From Prevotellaceae bacterium (GTDB lineage Bacteria; Bacteroidota; Bacteroidia; Bacteroidales; Bacteroidaceae): a DNA stretch of 64,000 nucleotides. A program made the translations under genes and the position numbers. The DNA lies in contig JAHZGX010000007.1 in the NCBI GenBank assembly GCA_019420585.1, positions 44,986 through 108,985 on the forward strand. Reading direction: 5' to 3'. The notes beneath the pieces are model-generated. The model had not been told where the DNA came from, searched no databases, and saw only the letters and a list, made by a program, of their open reading frames with translations. This document shows positions 44,201-53,563 of this stretch, piece by piece (position 1 is the stretch's first letter; each line of letters starts with the position of its first letter).

Positions 44201-45343
44201 GCCTCCCTCTCCTGTGCTCTCCCGCACGATGCGCTCTTCCTCGGCAGTGCGCTGTATGTAGGTTTGCTGCCACAGCGTGGAGTCGTAGCCCGCACGGTCA
44301 ATGGCATCGAGCAGGTTGTCGCCCAACTTCACGCCTTTCCCGCCACGCGAGGACTTTATCTTGTGCGTGCCCAGGTTATAGACGATGGACCGGCATTTCA
44401 TCCCTGCCACCTCCATGTTGCAGGACACATATTTCACCTCGGTGAAACCGTGACGATGGGTGTAGGCTATGCGTATGGCAGGTTCAGTCTGGTTCGCTTC
44501 TGTCCAGAAATCCTTCTGTGTATCAAGCACCATGTTGACGATGTGCCCTGCGAAAAGGAGTATTTGGTAGTTACTGTTGATATAAAGCGTACCCACCAAG
44601 GTGGAACCGCCTTTTTTCCGATGTTTATCCAAGAATGTGATTTTATAGCCTTCCTCCTTGCCTATTTCCTCTATTCTGACATTGTAGTTTCTTAGTGTGC
44701 TCTGTCCTAGCGGAAGGATGGCACCGCTCCAGAAAGATGTATGGAAAACACAGGGAGCAAAATCAAAAAGGTGTTGTAAGTTAGACGCATCTAACAAGGA
44801 ATACGTTTGCGAGCGTGAATTGTCATTCCAGCGATACCTGTTTGCGCTCAGCACTCTGGTTTCTCTCAGATTTGAGGCAGAAGATGCCGTGATGATTGCT
44901 TCCAATATCTCACGATGTGATTCTTGCAAGAACGTCTGACGCAGAAAATAGTTTGCTCTTCTTTGCGAGTATTTTACAAATTCCGCGTTTAGATTATTTT
45001 TGATCTTGTTCAGAATATCTAACGGAGTATAAACCGTAACCTCTTGCAGTTCCCGGCATGTTGGACTCAGCCTTATTTCCTTGGGCAATCTTGATATCAT
45101 GGAGTAATACCTCTCGTAGCCTATACAGGATATGGTTACCCTGTCTGTGTCATTCACGGCGAAACAGAATTGCCCTTCTTCATTGGTCAGGGCTCCTTTG
45201 CCTTCAGACACATACAGTGTGGCATAAGGTATGGGATCTCCAGTCTGGCTGTCCACAACACGCCCTGACACCTTGTGCTGGGGATACAGGTACACCGCAT
45301 TTAATAAAAGGATGCTAAGCCATAAAAGAACTCTCTTTCCCAT
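41267..45343 (-). CDS. Giant surface protein, carboxypeptidase-regulatory and MG2 domains (paralogue 1)
   Basis: This 1358-residue protein has a signal peptide and a carboxypeptidase-regulatory-like beta domain (VSGRVVDSQTGDPIPYATLYV, about 25-100). A family-specific region follows to about 400, then an alpha-2-macroglobulin MG2-type segment (KVYVHMDNTCYQLGDTIWF, about 430) and further beta domains. It ends in a macroglobulin-like block (TLYWNPQLMLDRNGEATVTFY). It is closely related to the next gene over nearly its full length. Its final lines diverge from the paralogue (FYNCARATEPGADAQGQ against FYNNSRTTRILVDAQGQ). The first 650 bp of the gene look clearly AT-richer than the rest. The role is unknown; the TonB receptor in the operon suggests an outer-surface or periplasmic task. 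Confidence 0.85.
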   Translation of the reverse strand: MGKRVLLWLSILLLNAVYLYPQHKVSGRVVDSQTGDPIPYATLYVSEGKGALTNEEGQFCFAVNDTDRVTISCIGYERYYSMISRLPKEIRLSPTCRELQEVTVYTPLDILNKIKNNLNAEFVKYSQRRANYFLRQTFLQESHREILEAIITASSASNLRETRVLSANRYRWNDNSRSQTYSLLDASNLQHLFDFAPCVFHTSFWSGAILPLGQSTLRNYNVRIEEIGKEEGYKITFLDKHRKKGGSTLVGTLYINSNYQILLFAGHIVNMVLDTQKDFWTEANQTEPAIRIAYTHRHGFTEVKYVSCNMEVAGMKCRSIVYNLGTHKIKSSRGGKGVKLGDNLLDAIDRAGYDSTLWQQTYIQRTAEEERIVRESTGEGGSTQMEIAKEDISPRHKADSLTGAGGFRPLVERLRAFGRTIPQEKVYVHMDNTCYQLGDTIWFSAYSRRTDTGRPSNVSGVLYVELYGQDGYLVERKLIQMHNGHGEGFFALDKTTQYAGLHELRAYTRWQLNWGAYERKHSPYAFKWFESKELERAYFTDYEKLYSRVFPIYDKPKEAGDFERNSTFRGLRRYFRKNKDKRTLTLKLFPEGGGLVQGLPGRVAFEAAWDDGEWVEGWLHFGKDSVKTLNRGRGVFTVTPTGEEKEKEVRFVATDGTQAKSRLPQADTLGTALCMEQEGGKWTACIRNSSNLPAGRLALTLMHEGRLKAFCSVEEMEREEETWRYAIADSLLRSPGVYQATVFDSDGRVYADRLFFARTGGGEAPSITIRGLKDRYAPYEPVSLHVKATAGEASVSLAVRDDSRRDFLHDDGNIMTEMLLASEIRGFVPNPGWYFEQDDRERAEGLDLLMMTQGWRRFRWQDMAIRGTWELSQPAEQAPVLRGGVYRYNHSLDTHMLHFGELGLRPSMAELFSNGGQSQTAEPSILGGYTNRQQGTVGAIKTEEDRHGEQERKTRGKDREYILSHQYLKADKDVKIHSELVSEDGEEISMNERETNNGRFQVQLPPFYGKAVFFLSAADTTKWSRRKRRRYTWIQGKEYEEVDLRAPLNRFKKARFDVPVADYLPRIQWPYPRFVSPYNHYQATMADRPKKENGWGISEMDADSVRHMGEVSVRARHNGLRKFDDSQPCLIIDAEESDNLVFDAGMFSLARYMVADYGMEYPFVSNPEWSAENPGEPDGNLDTRFGISTMRRSLPPYRDTFANVPEDSLYARKYLCSFPEILSKEEQREFMKGMDKALLYTDYNRRMPGNWRYRATDLPVTTTVYYPHTGIEPRMQYRDRHYVLQGFAHPAEFYSPDYSRGKLPDVPTDYRRTLYWNPQLMLDRNGEATVTFYNCARATEPGADAQGQARDGTPLWSK

Positions 45344-45421
45344 ACTTGCCGTTTTAATTGCTTATAGTGTTTCGCGGCTTTCCTGCCCAAATGCCGCTTT
45401 TGTCTTTATTTTCAATACTCA

Positions 45422-48400
45422 TTATTCTTGCTTGCTCCACAGCAGCGTGCCGTCCTGTGCTTGCCCTTGTGCATCCACCAGTATGCGGGTGGTACGGCTG
45501 TTGTTGTAGAACCTTATCTTTGCCTCGCCATTCCCGTCTACCCGTACATTGGGATTCCAGTAGAGTGTTCGGCGGTAGTCTGGATGGTCTTCCGAAGGAG
45601 CCTGCTTGCTGTAGTTAGGTGAGTAGAACTCGGCAGGGTAGGCAAATCCATCCAGCACATAGCGGCGGTCTCGGTAGGTTATGCGGCGGCTGCCGTCGGG
45701 ATAGGGGTATTTCACCAGTTTGGTCTTGGGCATGTTGCTGCCGTAATAGAGCATGCTGCCTTCCATGCGTGGACTGTAGTCGGAGTAGAGCACATATTTG
45801 TCCCATACGCCATTGCCCATGTATTCGCGTGACTCGCCGGGTGACAGTTCCAGCCCGGAACCGGAATCCAGTCCGGATCCTATGCCCATGGCACCTGTAT
45901 GCCGCTTGAGAGAGAAAGAGCCGGATATCAGATATTTCCTGGCATAGATGGAATCTTCAGGAATCTCCAGCCCAAGCATGTCGCGGCGCGTTTTTCCATA
46001 GCCATACCTTACATCGAAGATTGGCTCCTCATTGAGCCCTTCTGACCTGTTCATCCTGGTTCGGGACTCGTCCTGCCCATAGTCTGTTACCATAATCTGC
46101 ATGAAATCCATGCCCAGGTCGGCTTCCATGTTCTGTGCCACGTCAGCATCAATGGAGAGTACGGGCCAGGTATCATTGAACTTGCGCAGTGTGTTGCGCC
46201 GTGCCTTTACGGTTATTTCCCGCATGAGTTTGCTGCCTGTATCTGCATCTGCCTGTTCTGTGCTTACCGGTTGGGGTGCCAGGTGGTCTTGGTAATAGGT
46301 GTATGGCTTCACGAATCTGGGATAAGGCCAACTGATGCGTGCCATGTGGGTGGCCTCTTCCGTACGGAGTCTTTTCTTGGCCTTGCTGTTCTGTGGCAGG
46401 AACATCCAGTCTGTATCTTCATCATCGGCCTGTGCCTGTATCCAGGTGTAGGGAGTCTTCTGCTTTTTCCATTGGGAAGTGTCGGCCACGCTGATGAAGA
46501 GCATGGATTGTCCGTAGAACGGGGGCAACTGCAACTTGAACTTTCCCTGCTTGCTCTCGCTCTCGTAGGTGGCTCCTGTATCCTCGTTGGGCAGGATCAG
46601 TTCGGCATGCACTTTCAGTTCCTTGCGTTTAGGGTTGGCCATGTCTTTCTTGTCCATTGCCCTCTTGTAACTCACCACATCGTAGGGCATGTTCTCCGGC
46701 CTGTGTGCGCTTTGTGATATGGTGGTCATGGGCATGTTCATGGAGGAAGTGATGGGCTTGAATGCATCATATTCTGTTCCGGAGGCATCCTTGCCTACAT
46801 AGATGTCCTGGCGGCCGAAGTCTGGGTCATACCAGTGGCTGTTGTTGTAGGTGTTTCCCATGATTATGGGGGCTTGTTCGGCAGGCTGTGTCAGTTCCCA
46901 TGCTCCCTGTATGGCCATGCTTCTCCAGTCAAAGCGTCTCCATCCCTGTGTCATCATCAGCAAGTCCAATGCCCTGCGCCTTTCCTCATCGTCCTGCTCA
47001 AAGTACCAGCCTGGATGTGGCACAAAACCGCGTATTTCGCTCGCAAGAAGCATCTCGGTGAGGATGTTCCCGTTGTCATACAGAAGGTCACTTCTGCCCT
47101 TGTCCCGCACTGCCAGTGAGACATTGCTTCTGCCTTCCACGGTCTTCAGTAACAGTGTCACGGGCTCATGGGGCGTGTATTCCTCTTTCATCCCGCTGAT
47201 GCTCAGTGTTGGATTCATTTCCTCTGTCCCTTTGGAGAAGAACAGACGGTCGGCAAAGACTCGTCCGTTCGCATCGAACAGGGTTAGTTGATAGACACCC
47301 GGCTCTGCCAGCAATGAGTCACCCATGCTGTACAGATAGCCTGTTCCCTCGCTTTTCAGTTCCTCCATTCCATGCGCCGCCACCAGTCTTCCTTCGTGCA
47401 TGAGACTCACGGACAGGCTGTCGCCTGCCAGGTCTTCCGTGTGTTGGATGTGGGCGAGCCACCCCTCACTGCTTTGTTCCATGCAGAGTGAGGCACCTGT
47501 CTGCTCCGCTTGTGGCAGTCTGGTCTTGACTGTGTTCCCGTCAGGCGTTGTGAAGCGCACTTCGCTCTCCATGCCTTCTGATGGTGTCAGTGCAAGGACT
47601 CCTCTTCCCCTGTTCTGTACCTGCGCTGAGTCTTTCCCGTATGTCAGGCAACCATCTGCCCATTCTCCGTCATCCCAGGTTGCCTCGTAGGCCACCCGGC
47701 AGGGTAGCCCTGTCACCAGGTTGCCCCCTTCGGGGTAGAGCGTAAGTTTCAGTTTGCGTTCCTTGGGGTCGGTCTTGTATGTCCTGCGCATGGCTCTCAG
47801 TGTCATGTCGCGGGTGAAGTCTCCCGGCAGTTCGGGCTTGTCGTATACGGGGAACACGCGGCTGTATAGTTTCTCGTAATCTCGGAAGAACTCTTTCTCC
47901 TGCTGTTCCGAATCGAATGTGTCGCCAAAACTTTTCGAGTGCCTGTGTTCATAGCATCCCCAGTTGAGTTGCCACCGCGTGTAGGCTCTCAGTTCATAGA
48001 AACCGGCATACTGTATGAGGTTGTTCAAGGCAAAGAATCCCTGCCCGTGTCCCTTGCGCATCTGTATGAGTTTACGCTCAATCAGATAGCCTTCCTGTCC
48101 GTAGAGTTCCACATAGAGCACCCCACTTACTTCCGATGGCTTGTCAGTGTCAGTCCGCCGGGTGTAGGCAGAGAACCAGATGGTGTCGCCCAGTTGATAA
48201 CTGGTGTTGTCCATGTGGATGAAGACCTTCTCCTGTGGGATGGTCTTGCCAAAGGCTGCTTGGCGTTCTGTGAGTTTGTATTGGGGAGAGAAGGCCGAGA
48301 GTGTGATGTCCGGTTTCCTTTGTGCCATGTCCTGCTGTGGGTCTGTTGCTTTCTCTGCTTTTTGGGGAAATGCCTGTGTCAGTTTCTCCTGTTCCGTAAG

Positions 48401-49522
48401 TTTCACCACTTCCGAGGAAGCCCATAGCAGGGAATCATATCCGGCTTGGTTCATGGCGTTTACCATGTTTCCTTTTATGGCAACGCCTTTCTCCTCCTGC
48501 CCCTGATTTTGTACGTTGCTTATGCTGTAGAGAAATGCCTGCCCGCTGAATTTGGAACCTTCTATCTTCACGTCGGCATGGTCCACTTCGGTAATCCCTC
48601 TGGTGTGGCGATAGTCAATGTTGATGTGTGTCTCCACATCCTCTATGCGAAAAGTGCCCTGATTGCCGATGGTTGTCATTTGCATGTTGGGCATCCTTGC
48701 CTCAAATCGCAGCAGTTCTCCCGAGGATACCGACACATACAGCACCCCTTCTATCAAAGACAATCCTTTGGATTTTGCAAGTGCAGAGCGCGTCAGGCTG
48801 ATGCGGTACATGGCATCTCCATTCTCTTGGCTTAGGATGTCATAGTCACAGTCGTAATATCTGAGTGGGTTGGGAAACAGGACTCTGTTCAGCGGAGCAA
48901 TGATGTCTGCCCAGAAGTCTGCATCATGGATGACGGGTCCCACTTCCAGGATTCTGTGCAGGTTCATGTGAGCCAGGCTGGGTTTCCCATCTTGGGCTTT
49001 CAGACTGCTGTGCTTTCCCGTCAGCACTTCAGTTTTACGCAGGTTTATGGCACTCTTGGCCGTGATGATGGCATCCAGCAGGTCGTTGACTTTGTCTGAT
49101 TGCTCCAGCACACGACAGAAGTAATATCCTTCGGCCTCCTTGCCTTTGCGGTACTCCTTTTCCAGTTGCTTGGACAATTTCGTCAGTATGCTCTTCACCT
49201 TTATGGGGCTTACCGTTACTTCACGCAACTGCCTGCTGCATGGTTGCAGGCGTATTTCTTGCACGGGCGTTTTAGTGGAGAACCATTGTGTGATATATCC
49301 CACGAAACTCACTCTTATGCTGTCTGCCGTATTGTTGGAAAGTAAGAACTCTCCGTCTCCATTGCTCAGACATCCCTTCCCGTCTGTGGTATAAATTTGA
49401 GCATAGGGCAATGTCTCGCCTGTCTTCGCATCAATGACTTTACTGCCAAAAGGTTTCTGGCTCCATGCAGAGAGGGAGATTGCTGCAAGGAGCATGGTTG
49501 TGAATATGCTTTTCTTTGTCAT
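45422..49522 (-). CDS. Giant surface protein, carboxypeptidase-regulatory and MG2 domains (paralogue 2)
   Basis: This 1366-residue paralogue of the downstream gene has the same order: signal peptide (TTMLLAAISLSAWSQ), regulatory-like beta domain (KVIDAKTGETLPYAQIY), the REVTV segment, MG2 motif (KVFIHMDNTSYQLGDTIWF, about 430), the LLMMTQGWRRFDW block and a closing TLYWNPNVRVDGNGEAKIRFY. Macroglobulin-type proteins trap proteases or serve as stalks, but no thioester CxEQ motif is visible, so trapping by that route is unlikely. It is third in the operon after the TonB receptor and the short family member. Function unknown. Confidence 0.85.
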   Translation of the reverse strand: MTKKSIFTTMLLAAISLSAWSQKPFGSKVIDAKTGETLPYAQIYTTDGKGCLSNGDGEFLLSNNTADSIRVSFVGYITQWFSTKTPVQEIRLQPCSRQLREVTVSPIKVKSILTKLSKQLEKEYRKGKEAEGYYFCRVLEQSDKVNDLLDAIITAKSAINLRKTEVLTGKHSSLKAQDGKPSLAHMNLHRILEVGPVIHDADFWADIIAPLNRVLFPNPLRYYDCDYDILSQENGDAMYRISLTRSALAKSKGLSLIEGVLYVSVSSGELLRFEARMPNMQMTTIGNQGTFRIEDVETHINIDYRHTRGITEVDHADVKIEGSKFSGQAFLYSISNVQNQGQEEKGVAIKGNMVNAMNQAGYDSLLWASSEVVKLTEQEKLTQAFPQKAEKATDPQQDMAQRKPDITLSAFSPQYKLTERQAAFGKTIPQEKVFIHMDNTSYQLGDTIWFSAYTRRTDTDKPSEVSGVLYVELYGQEGYLIERKLIQMRKGHGQGFFALNNLIQYAGFYELRAYTRWQLNWGCYEHRHSKSFGDTFDSEQQEKEFFRDYEKLYSRVFPVYDKPELPGDFTRDMTLRAMRRTYKTDPKERKLKLTLYPEGGNLVTGLPCRVAYEATWDDGEWADGCLTYGKDSAQVQNRGRGVLALTPSEGMESEVRFTTPDGNTVKTRLPQAEQTGASLCMEQSSEGWLAHIQHTEDLAGDSLSVSLMHEGRLVAAHGMEELKSEGTGYLYSMGDSLLAEPGVYQLTLFDANGRVFADRLFFSKGTEEMNPTLSISGMKEEYTPHEPVTLLLKTVEGRSNVSLAVRDKGRSDLLYDNGNILTEMLLASEIRGFVPHPGWYFEQDDEERRRALDLLMMTQGWRRFDWRSMAIQGAWELTQPAEQAPIIMGNTYNNSHWYDPDFGRQDIYVGKDASGTEYDAFKPITSSMNMPMTTISQSAHRPENMPYDVVSYKRAMDKKDMANPKRKELKVHAELILPNEDTGATYESESKQGKFKLQLPPFYGQSMLFISVADTSQWKKQKTPYTWIQAQADDEDTDWMFLPQNSKAKKRLRTEEATHMARISWPYPRFVKPYTYYQDHLAPQPVSTEQADADTGSKLMREITVKARRNTLRKFNDTWPVLSIDADVAQNMEADLGMDFMQIMVTDYGQDESRTRMNRSEGLNEEPIFDVRYGYGKTRRDMLGLEIPEDSIYARKYLISGSFSLKRHTGAMGIGSGLDSGSGLELSPGESREYMGNGVWDKYVLYSDYSPRMEGSMLYYGSNMPKTKLVKYPYPDGSRRITYRDRRYVLDGFAYPAEFYSPNYSKQAPSEDHPDYRRTLYWNPNVRVDGNGEAKIRFYNNSRTTRILVDAQGQAQDGTLLWSKQE

Positions 49523-49600
49523 TGCTGGTTTGGTTCTTGTTTGCAGATTGCTGGTTTTACTCTTTTTCTTTGGTATTGAGATGCAATACGGTCTCGTTTC

Positions 49601-50827
49601 TCATTTCTCTTCTTCCTGCATCATGCCGTTTTCCCTCATTAGTTTCCTTTCGGCTTCTGTGGGCAGGATGATGTTCTTTCGCCACCATTCTGCATCTTTG
49701 CGTGTGTACCAGATGGCTGTGAGCAGGTTGTCTGAGCGGTTGGCATCGGCATCATCGGGAATGTTGAGGTTGTCCACGTGGTAGGCTATGGTCTGGCAGT
49801 CTATTCCCTTGCACTTCAGACGTGTGAAGATGCTTGTCACTTTGTTGTATCCATGGGTGCGGCTGTAGGTTATGTTCAGGTCGAGTGTAGCCTTTGCCGT
49901 GCTTTCTTCACCGTTGAGTTCGGATTCCAGTTTCAGTCCTTCTATCTTACCCCTGAAACCTATGGGCCAAAGGCTGTCGGCTTCCACGTAAAGGTCTCCA
50001 CTCATCACTGCCTTGCGCACCTTCTTCCCTTTCTGAGGTCGCCTGATATGGATGCAGAGAATGCGCTTCCCATCGGCATCGGTCTGTGTGCTGATATCGG
50101 TTTCGTAGTCTTTCTCGTAATTGTAACGGTTGCGGAAGGATTTCTGGTTGAGCGGGATGGATACTTCCTGCCAGAAAGGCTCTTCCTTGATCATGGGAGC
50201 CAGTGAGAGCGTGGCATGCAGGTTGGAAAAGTCCAGCGCAAGTTTTTTCTCCTTGCTCTTTGCGTGGAAGACACGTCCGGCCAGGAACTCCACACCGCGC
50301 AGGTTGCCGGCACTTCTGGCAGAGAGGTGGGCTTCTGCCATTTCCGCAGCCTCGTCCATCCTGTAGGTCTGGCGCATATAATAATATGTATAGGCGTTTT
50401 TGTGTGCTTGGTAGTCTTTCTCCATTTGCTTCACCACCTGTGCCAGGATGTTTCCCGGAGCCATCACCGTTACTTCCCTCATTGCCGTTTCCGCAGGCAT
50501 GAGGCGCAGTGTCGGCGGCAAGTCAGCCGCCTTTATCCTCATGCGCTGATAGCCTATGCAGGTGATGACAAGCGTCTCTGAGGGCAGAGCCTTGACGCTG
50601 AATCTTCCCTCCGCGTTGGCTATGGTGCCCCGCCCTTCTGAGATATAGACCTGTGCGAAGGGTAATGTATCGCCCGTTTCTCCATCCATAATTGTGGAGG
50701 AAAATGTTTCCATGTCATCATCGGACATGTGGCTTTCTTCCGTTTCTGCCGTGATGGGCAGGCAGGCTGGTATGGAGAGTACACTGAAGGCGAGTGCCAG
50801 CAGCAGGATGCGTCTTGTCTTGTCCAT
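49601..50827 (-). CDS. Short paralogue: carboxypeptidase-regulatory-like domain protein
   Basis: This 408-residue protein matches only the N-terminal third of the two giant proteins after it: signal region (LLALAFSVLSIPACLP), regulatory-like domain (DGETGDTLPFAQVYISEGRG), the MREVTVMAP segment and the following family-specific region. It ends where their MG2 part would begin. It may be the basic unit to which the MG2 half was added, or a shortened copy. The SIPAC string may be a lipobox (cysteine about 22). It has its own promoter at 50850-50857. Confidence 0.82.
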   Translation of the reverse strand: MDKTRRILLLALAFSVLSIPACLPITAETEESHMSDDDMETFSSTIMDGETGDTLPFAQVYISEGRGTIANAEGRFSVKALPSETLVITCIGYQRMRIKAADLPPTLRLMPAETAMREVTVMAPGNILAQVVKQMEKDYQAHKNAYTYYYMRQTYRMDEAAEMAEAHLSARSAGNLRGVEFLAGRVFHAKSKEKKLALDFSNLHATLSLAPMIKEEPFWQEVSIPLNQKSFRNRYNYEKDYETDISTQTDADGKRILCIHIRRPQKGKKVRKAVMSGDLYVEADSLWPIGFRGKIEGLKLESELNGEESTAKATLDLNITYSRTHGYNKVTSIFTRLKCKGIDCQTIAYHVDNLNIPDDADANRSDNLLTAIWYTRKDAEWWRKNIILPTEAERKLMRENGMMQEEEK

Positions 50828-50849
50828 CGCAAATAGTCTTAGTCACATG

Positions 50850-50857
50850 CAAATGTA
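50850..50857 (-). promoter_or_regulatory. -7 element before the short paralogue
   Basis: TACATTTG on the minus strand, 22 bp before the start codon, with a partial -33 match (TTCG at 50877-50880, 19 bp away). It may let the three related genes be read without the TonB receptor. Confidence 0.5.
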
Positions 50858-50934
50858 AGCAAACTTGGATGATGGACGAAATCTTCGGAGTGGTTTTTTG
50901 TGGAGGGATTATCGGATTATCTGTGGGAAGGGAA

Positions 50935-53385
50935 TCACAGCCTTATCCTCACATCCACACCCACTTGAAGCGGGGCGCCTTTCTGGCAGAAGCCGCGCCC
51001 CATGCTTTGGAAGTAGAAGGAGCGATAGTCCTGATTGGTCAGGTTCTTGCCCCACAGTCCCAGTTCGCTCCTGCCATGTGACAGGGTGAGACGTGCGTCC
51101 AGCGTGCCGTGGAAGTCCTCGCTCACCGTGTTGTCTTCTGTCCAGTAAGTCTTCCCCCGCCCGTTCCAGTCGGCCTGCAGGCTTATGCGGTCTATCCATT
51201 TGTCGGTGACCCATGTGTACCGTGCTCCGATGCCGAAGGTGTGGAGTGGTATGAACGGCACATAGTTCCCCTTATAGGAGATGCCCTCTTGCGGGCTGTA
51301 GGTGCGGAATGTGCTGTGGGTGTAGCCGTAGGCAGCATGTGCCGACAATGCTTCAGTGATGAGTGCCTCGGCCTGCAGTTCACATCCCATGGCACGGCTG
51401 CGTCCTGCGTTTACCGTGATGCGTCCCAGTCCGTTCTCTGCCATGCGTGATACCTGCTGGTCACGTACTTCTGTCAGGAAGGCAGATGCGTCCATGCGCA
51501 GTCGGTGCTCCAGCAGGTTGAGGTGAGTGCCCACTTCATAGTTCCATGCATATTCGGGTTTGAACTGACTGAGTGAGCGTATGTTGATGTCGGGTTCTGC
51601 AGCCATGCCCTTCAGTATGTCTGTGACTTGTTTCTTCACGTTGCCGGGGATGGCCGGCTGTTTGTTAAGTACGGGAATGGTCACGTCTGCCACATCCTGC
51701 ATGATGTCTGCCTGCATCATGTTTTGCAGGGCACCGCTGAATTGCTGTATGTTGAATCCGCCGCTGCGGTAGCCACGGGATACGGTTGCATAGATGTTGC
51801 TCTCCTTTATCTTGTATTGGAGAGAGAAGCGGGGCAGCAGTTGCAGATAGTCGTGCGTGAGGTTGCCTGAGAGGTTTCGCTGGGCTTGGTACGTGGCTGT
51901 GGGCACCAGGGGGAGTTCCCCGCTCATCTGTGGCATGGTCAGTTCGCCGGTCAGCCCGTATTCGTGCAGGAAATCATATCCCGTGTTGTAATGCAGGTTT
52001 GTCTTCTCGTAATCAAGCCGCAGCCCCACGGTCAGGTCAAGTCCGCGGGCGTTGAGCAGGTCGGTGATGGTGCTCTGGTGATATATTGCCGCGCTGCCTG
52101 TGGGCGTGCGGAAGTGCCCTCCGAAAAGCAAGTCCTCCCCCTGTATGTTGTCGCTGAAGATCATTTTCATGGTCATTACGGGCATTCTGTTGGGTGCCTT
52201 CTGCTCAATGACAGGCAAGTGTGCGTTGGCATTGGCATTCATGTTGGCGTTTATCCAGTCCAGTCCTTCCTGCCTGAAGGTTACGGGTGCGCTGGTGCCC
52301 AGCCATTGGCGGAATCCGCTTATGCCTGTGCTCCATTCCCAGTGTCTCCATGCGCCGGGGCGGTTCTTGACAGCAATTTCTTGGCTTAGCACGCGGCTGT
52401 TCTGCCTTTGCATGAGTGTGTAGATGTCGGCTCGTGTAAAGTCTTGGTCCATGTTCATGCGGTCGCGCAGGTGTTGGAATCCTGCCACGTAACTCATGAC
52501 CACCTTCTGCCAGTTGTGCTCGGCCTTGAAGCCCAGGTTCAGCAGGTGTCTTTCGTAGCGGTTCCTGCGGTTGAAGTCCACCTGTCCGATTGGTGTGGAA
52601 AGCGTGGGGTAGAAGTAATCCTTCTCGCTCATTTCTTCCAGCATGTAGGGAAAAGCCCCCTGCCGGCTGTATTCATAGTTGGCTTGGAAGTCCAGGCGTA
52701 CCACGTCCGTGGGTTTTGCCACCAGGCGGAACCTGCCTCTGACATTGTCATCCCCGTCGGCTTTCTTGCCCGTGTACTTGTTGGTGAAGAAGCCTTCGGA
52801 GTGTGCATAGCCGAATCCTCCCGAGAATCCCAGGCGTTCAGAGATGCGGTGATAGTGTGTGGCATCGGCACGGAAAGTCCCGTAGGTGGCGGCTCCTAGG
52901 TGTATGTCCGTTCCCTGGTAATCCAGCGGGTTCTTGGTGTGTACGCGTATGAGCCCGCCCATGGCGTTGCGTCCGTACAGGGTGCTTTGCGGGCCGCGCA
53001 GTACGTCTATGCTTTGTACGTTGCCGAGGTCAAAGTCATATGCGCTCTTGTCCACCCAGGGGATGTCATCCACATAAAGCCCTATGGCCGGTGTGTTGAT
53101 GCGGCTGCCCACTCCGCGCATGTATATGGCTGTGGTTTGGCGGCTGCCGTAGGAGGGGATGAAGAGCCCGGGCACGCGTGAGGCTAGGTCTTTTATGCTG
53201 TACGTTCCCCTGCTTGCCAGTTCGTGTGCGCCTATGCTTGTCGATGCCAGCGGCTGTTGTCTGAGCAGGCGGTTTTCCTTTGCGTTGCTTACTGTTATTT
53301 CTCGCATGAGGGTGGTATCGGTTCTCTCCTGGGCGTACGTTGCTGTCATGCAGAGTGCCATCAGCGGCATGAAAAGTCTGTTCAT
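50935..53385 (-). CDS. TonB-dependent outer-membrane receptor
   Basis: The protein has 816 residues from the ATG at 53383-53385, where the signal peptide (PLMALCMTATYAQ) begins; an open frame further upstream is rejected because the promoter lies inside it. After a short REITVSNAKENRLL segment comes the plug domain (GTYSIKDLASRVPGLFIPSYG, DDIPWVDKS, IDVLRGPQSTLYGRNAMGG), then a long beta barrel ending in an aromatic-poor VDVRIRL strand. There is no SusC-type N-terminal regulatory domain and no susD gene, so a metal complex, vitamin or small ligand is more likely than a glycan. It leads an operon with three related surface proteins. Confidence 0.93.
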   Translation of the reverse strand: MNRLFMPLMALCMTATYAQERTDTTLMREITVSNAKENRLLRQQPLASTSIGAHELASRGTYSIKDLASRVPGLFIPSYGSRQTTAIYMRGVGSRINTPAIGLYVDDIPWVDKSAYDFDLGNVQSIDVLRGPQSTLYGRNAMGGLIRVHTKNPLDYQGTDIHLGAATYGTFRADATHYHRISERLGFSGGFGYAHSEGFFTNKYTGKKADGDDNVRGRFRLVAKPTDVVRLDFQANYEYSRQGAFPYMLEEMSEKDYFYPTLSTPIGQVDFNRRNRYERHLLNLGFKAEHNWQKVVMSYVAGFQHLRDRMNMDQDFTRADIYTLMQRQNSRVLSQEIAVKNRPGAWRHWEWSTGISGFRQWLGTSAPVTFRQEGLDWINANMNANANAHLPVIEQKAPNRMPVMTMKMIFSDNIQGEDLLFGGHFRTPTGSAAIYHQSTITDLLNARGLDLTVGLRLDYEKTNLHYNTGYDFLHEYGLTGELTMPQMSGELPLVPTATYQAQRNLSGNLTHDYLQLLPRFSLQYKIKESNIYATVSRGYRSGGFNIQQFSGALQNMMQADIMQDVADVTIPVLNKQPAIPGNVKKQVTDILKGMAAEPDINIRSLSQFKPEYAWNYEVGTHLNLLEHRLRMDASAFLTEVRDQQVSRMAENGLGRITVNAGRSRAMGCELQAEALITEALSAHAAYGYTHSTFRTYSPQEGISYKGNYVPFIPLHTFGIGARYTWVTDKWIDRISLQADWNGRGKTYWTEDNTVSEDFHGTLDARLTLSHGRSELGLWGKNLTNQDYRSFYFQSMGRGFCQKGAPLQVGVDVRIRL

Positions 53386-53446
53386 TCTCTTCCCGAAAAC
53401 AATGTTAATGTTGCAGTCTGTTATCAATCCTGTGTCAAATGTGGCA

Positions 53447-53454
53447 CAAAAGTA
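53447..53454 (-). promoter_or_regulatory. -7 element for the TonB receptor operon
   Basis: TACTTTTG on the minus strand, about 62 bp before the start. No cobalamin-type leader structure fits in the short 5' region. Confidence 0.55.
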
Positions 53455-53494
53455 CGCAATTGTTGTCATAATGCGTGGTGCCCGTAGGACTAAA

Positions 53495-53526
53495 TTTGCG
53501 TGTGACACATAATTGTAATAACTTTG
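53495..53526 (+). promoter_or_regulatory. Promoter for the purM-like/prfA run
   Basis: TTTG (53495-53498), 20 bp, TAACTTTG (53519-53526) on the plus strand, 37 bp before the start codon. The upstream TTTG is itself part of TAAATTTG (53491-53498), so a second start is possible. Confidence 0.65.
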
Positions 53527-53563
53527 CATGGAATATATGCGAACCATTTGAACCAAGAAACCG

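Noticed and set aside
50935..53385. SusC of a polysaccharide-use locus
   Set aside because: There is no SusD gene, no SusC-type N-terminal extension and no adjoining glycosidase.
53386..53446. Cobalamin riboswitch before the TonB receptor
   Set aside because: The leader is only about 60 nt and shows no fitting structure.
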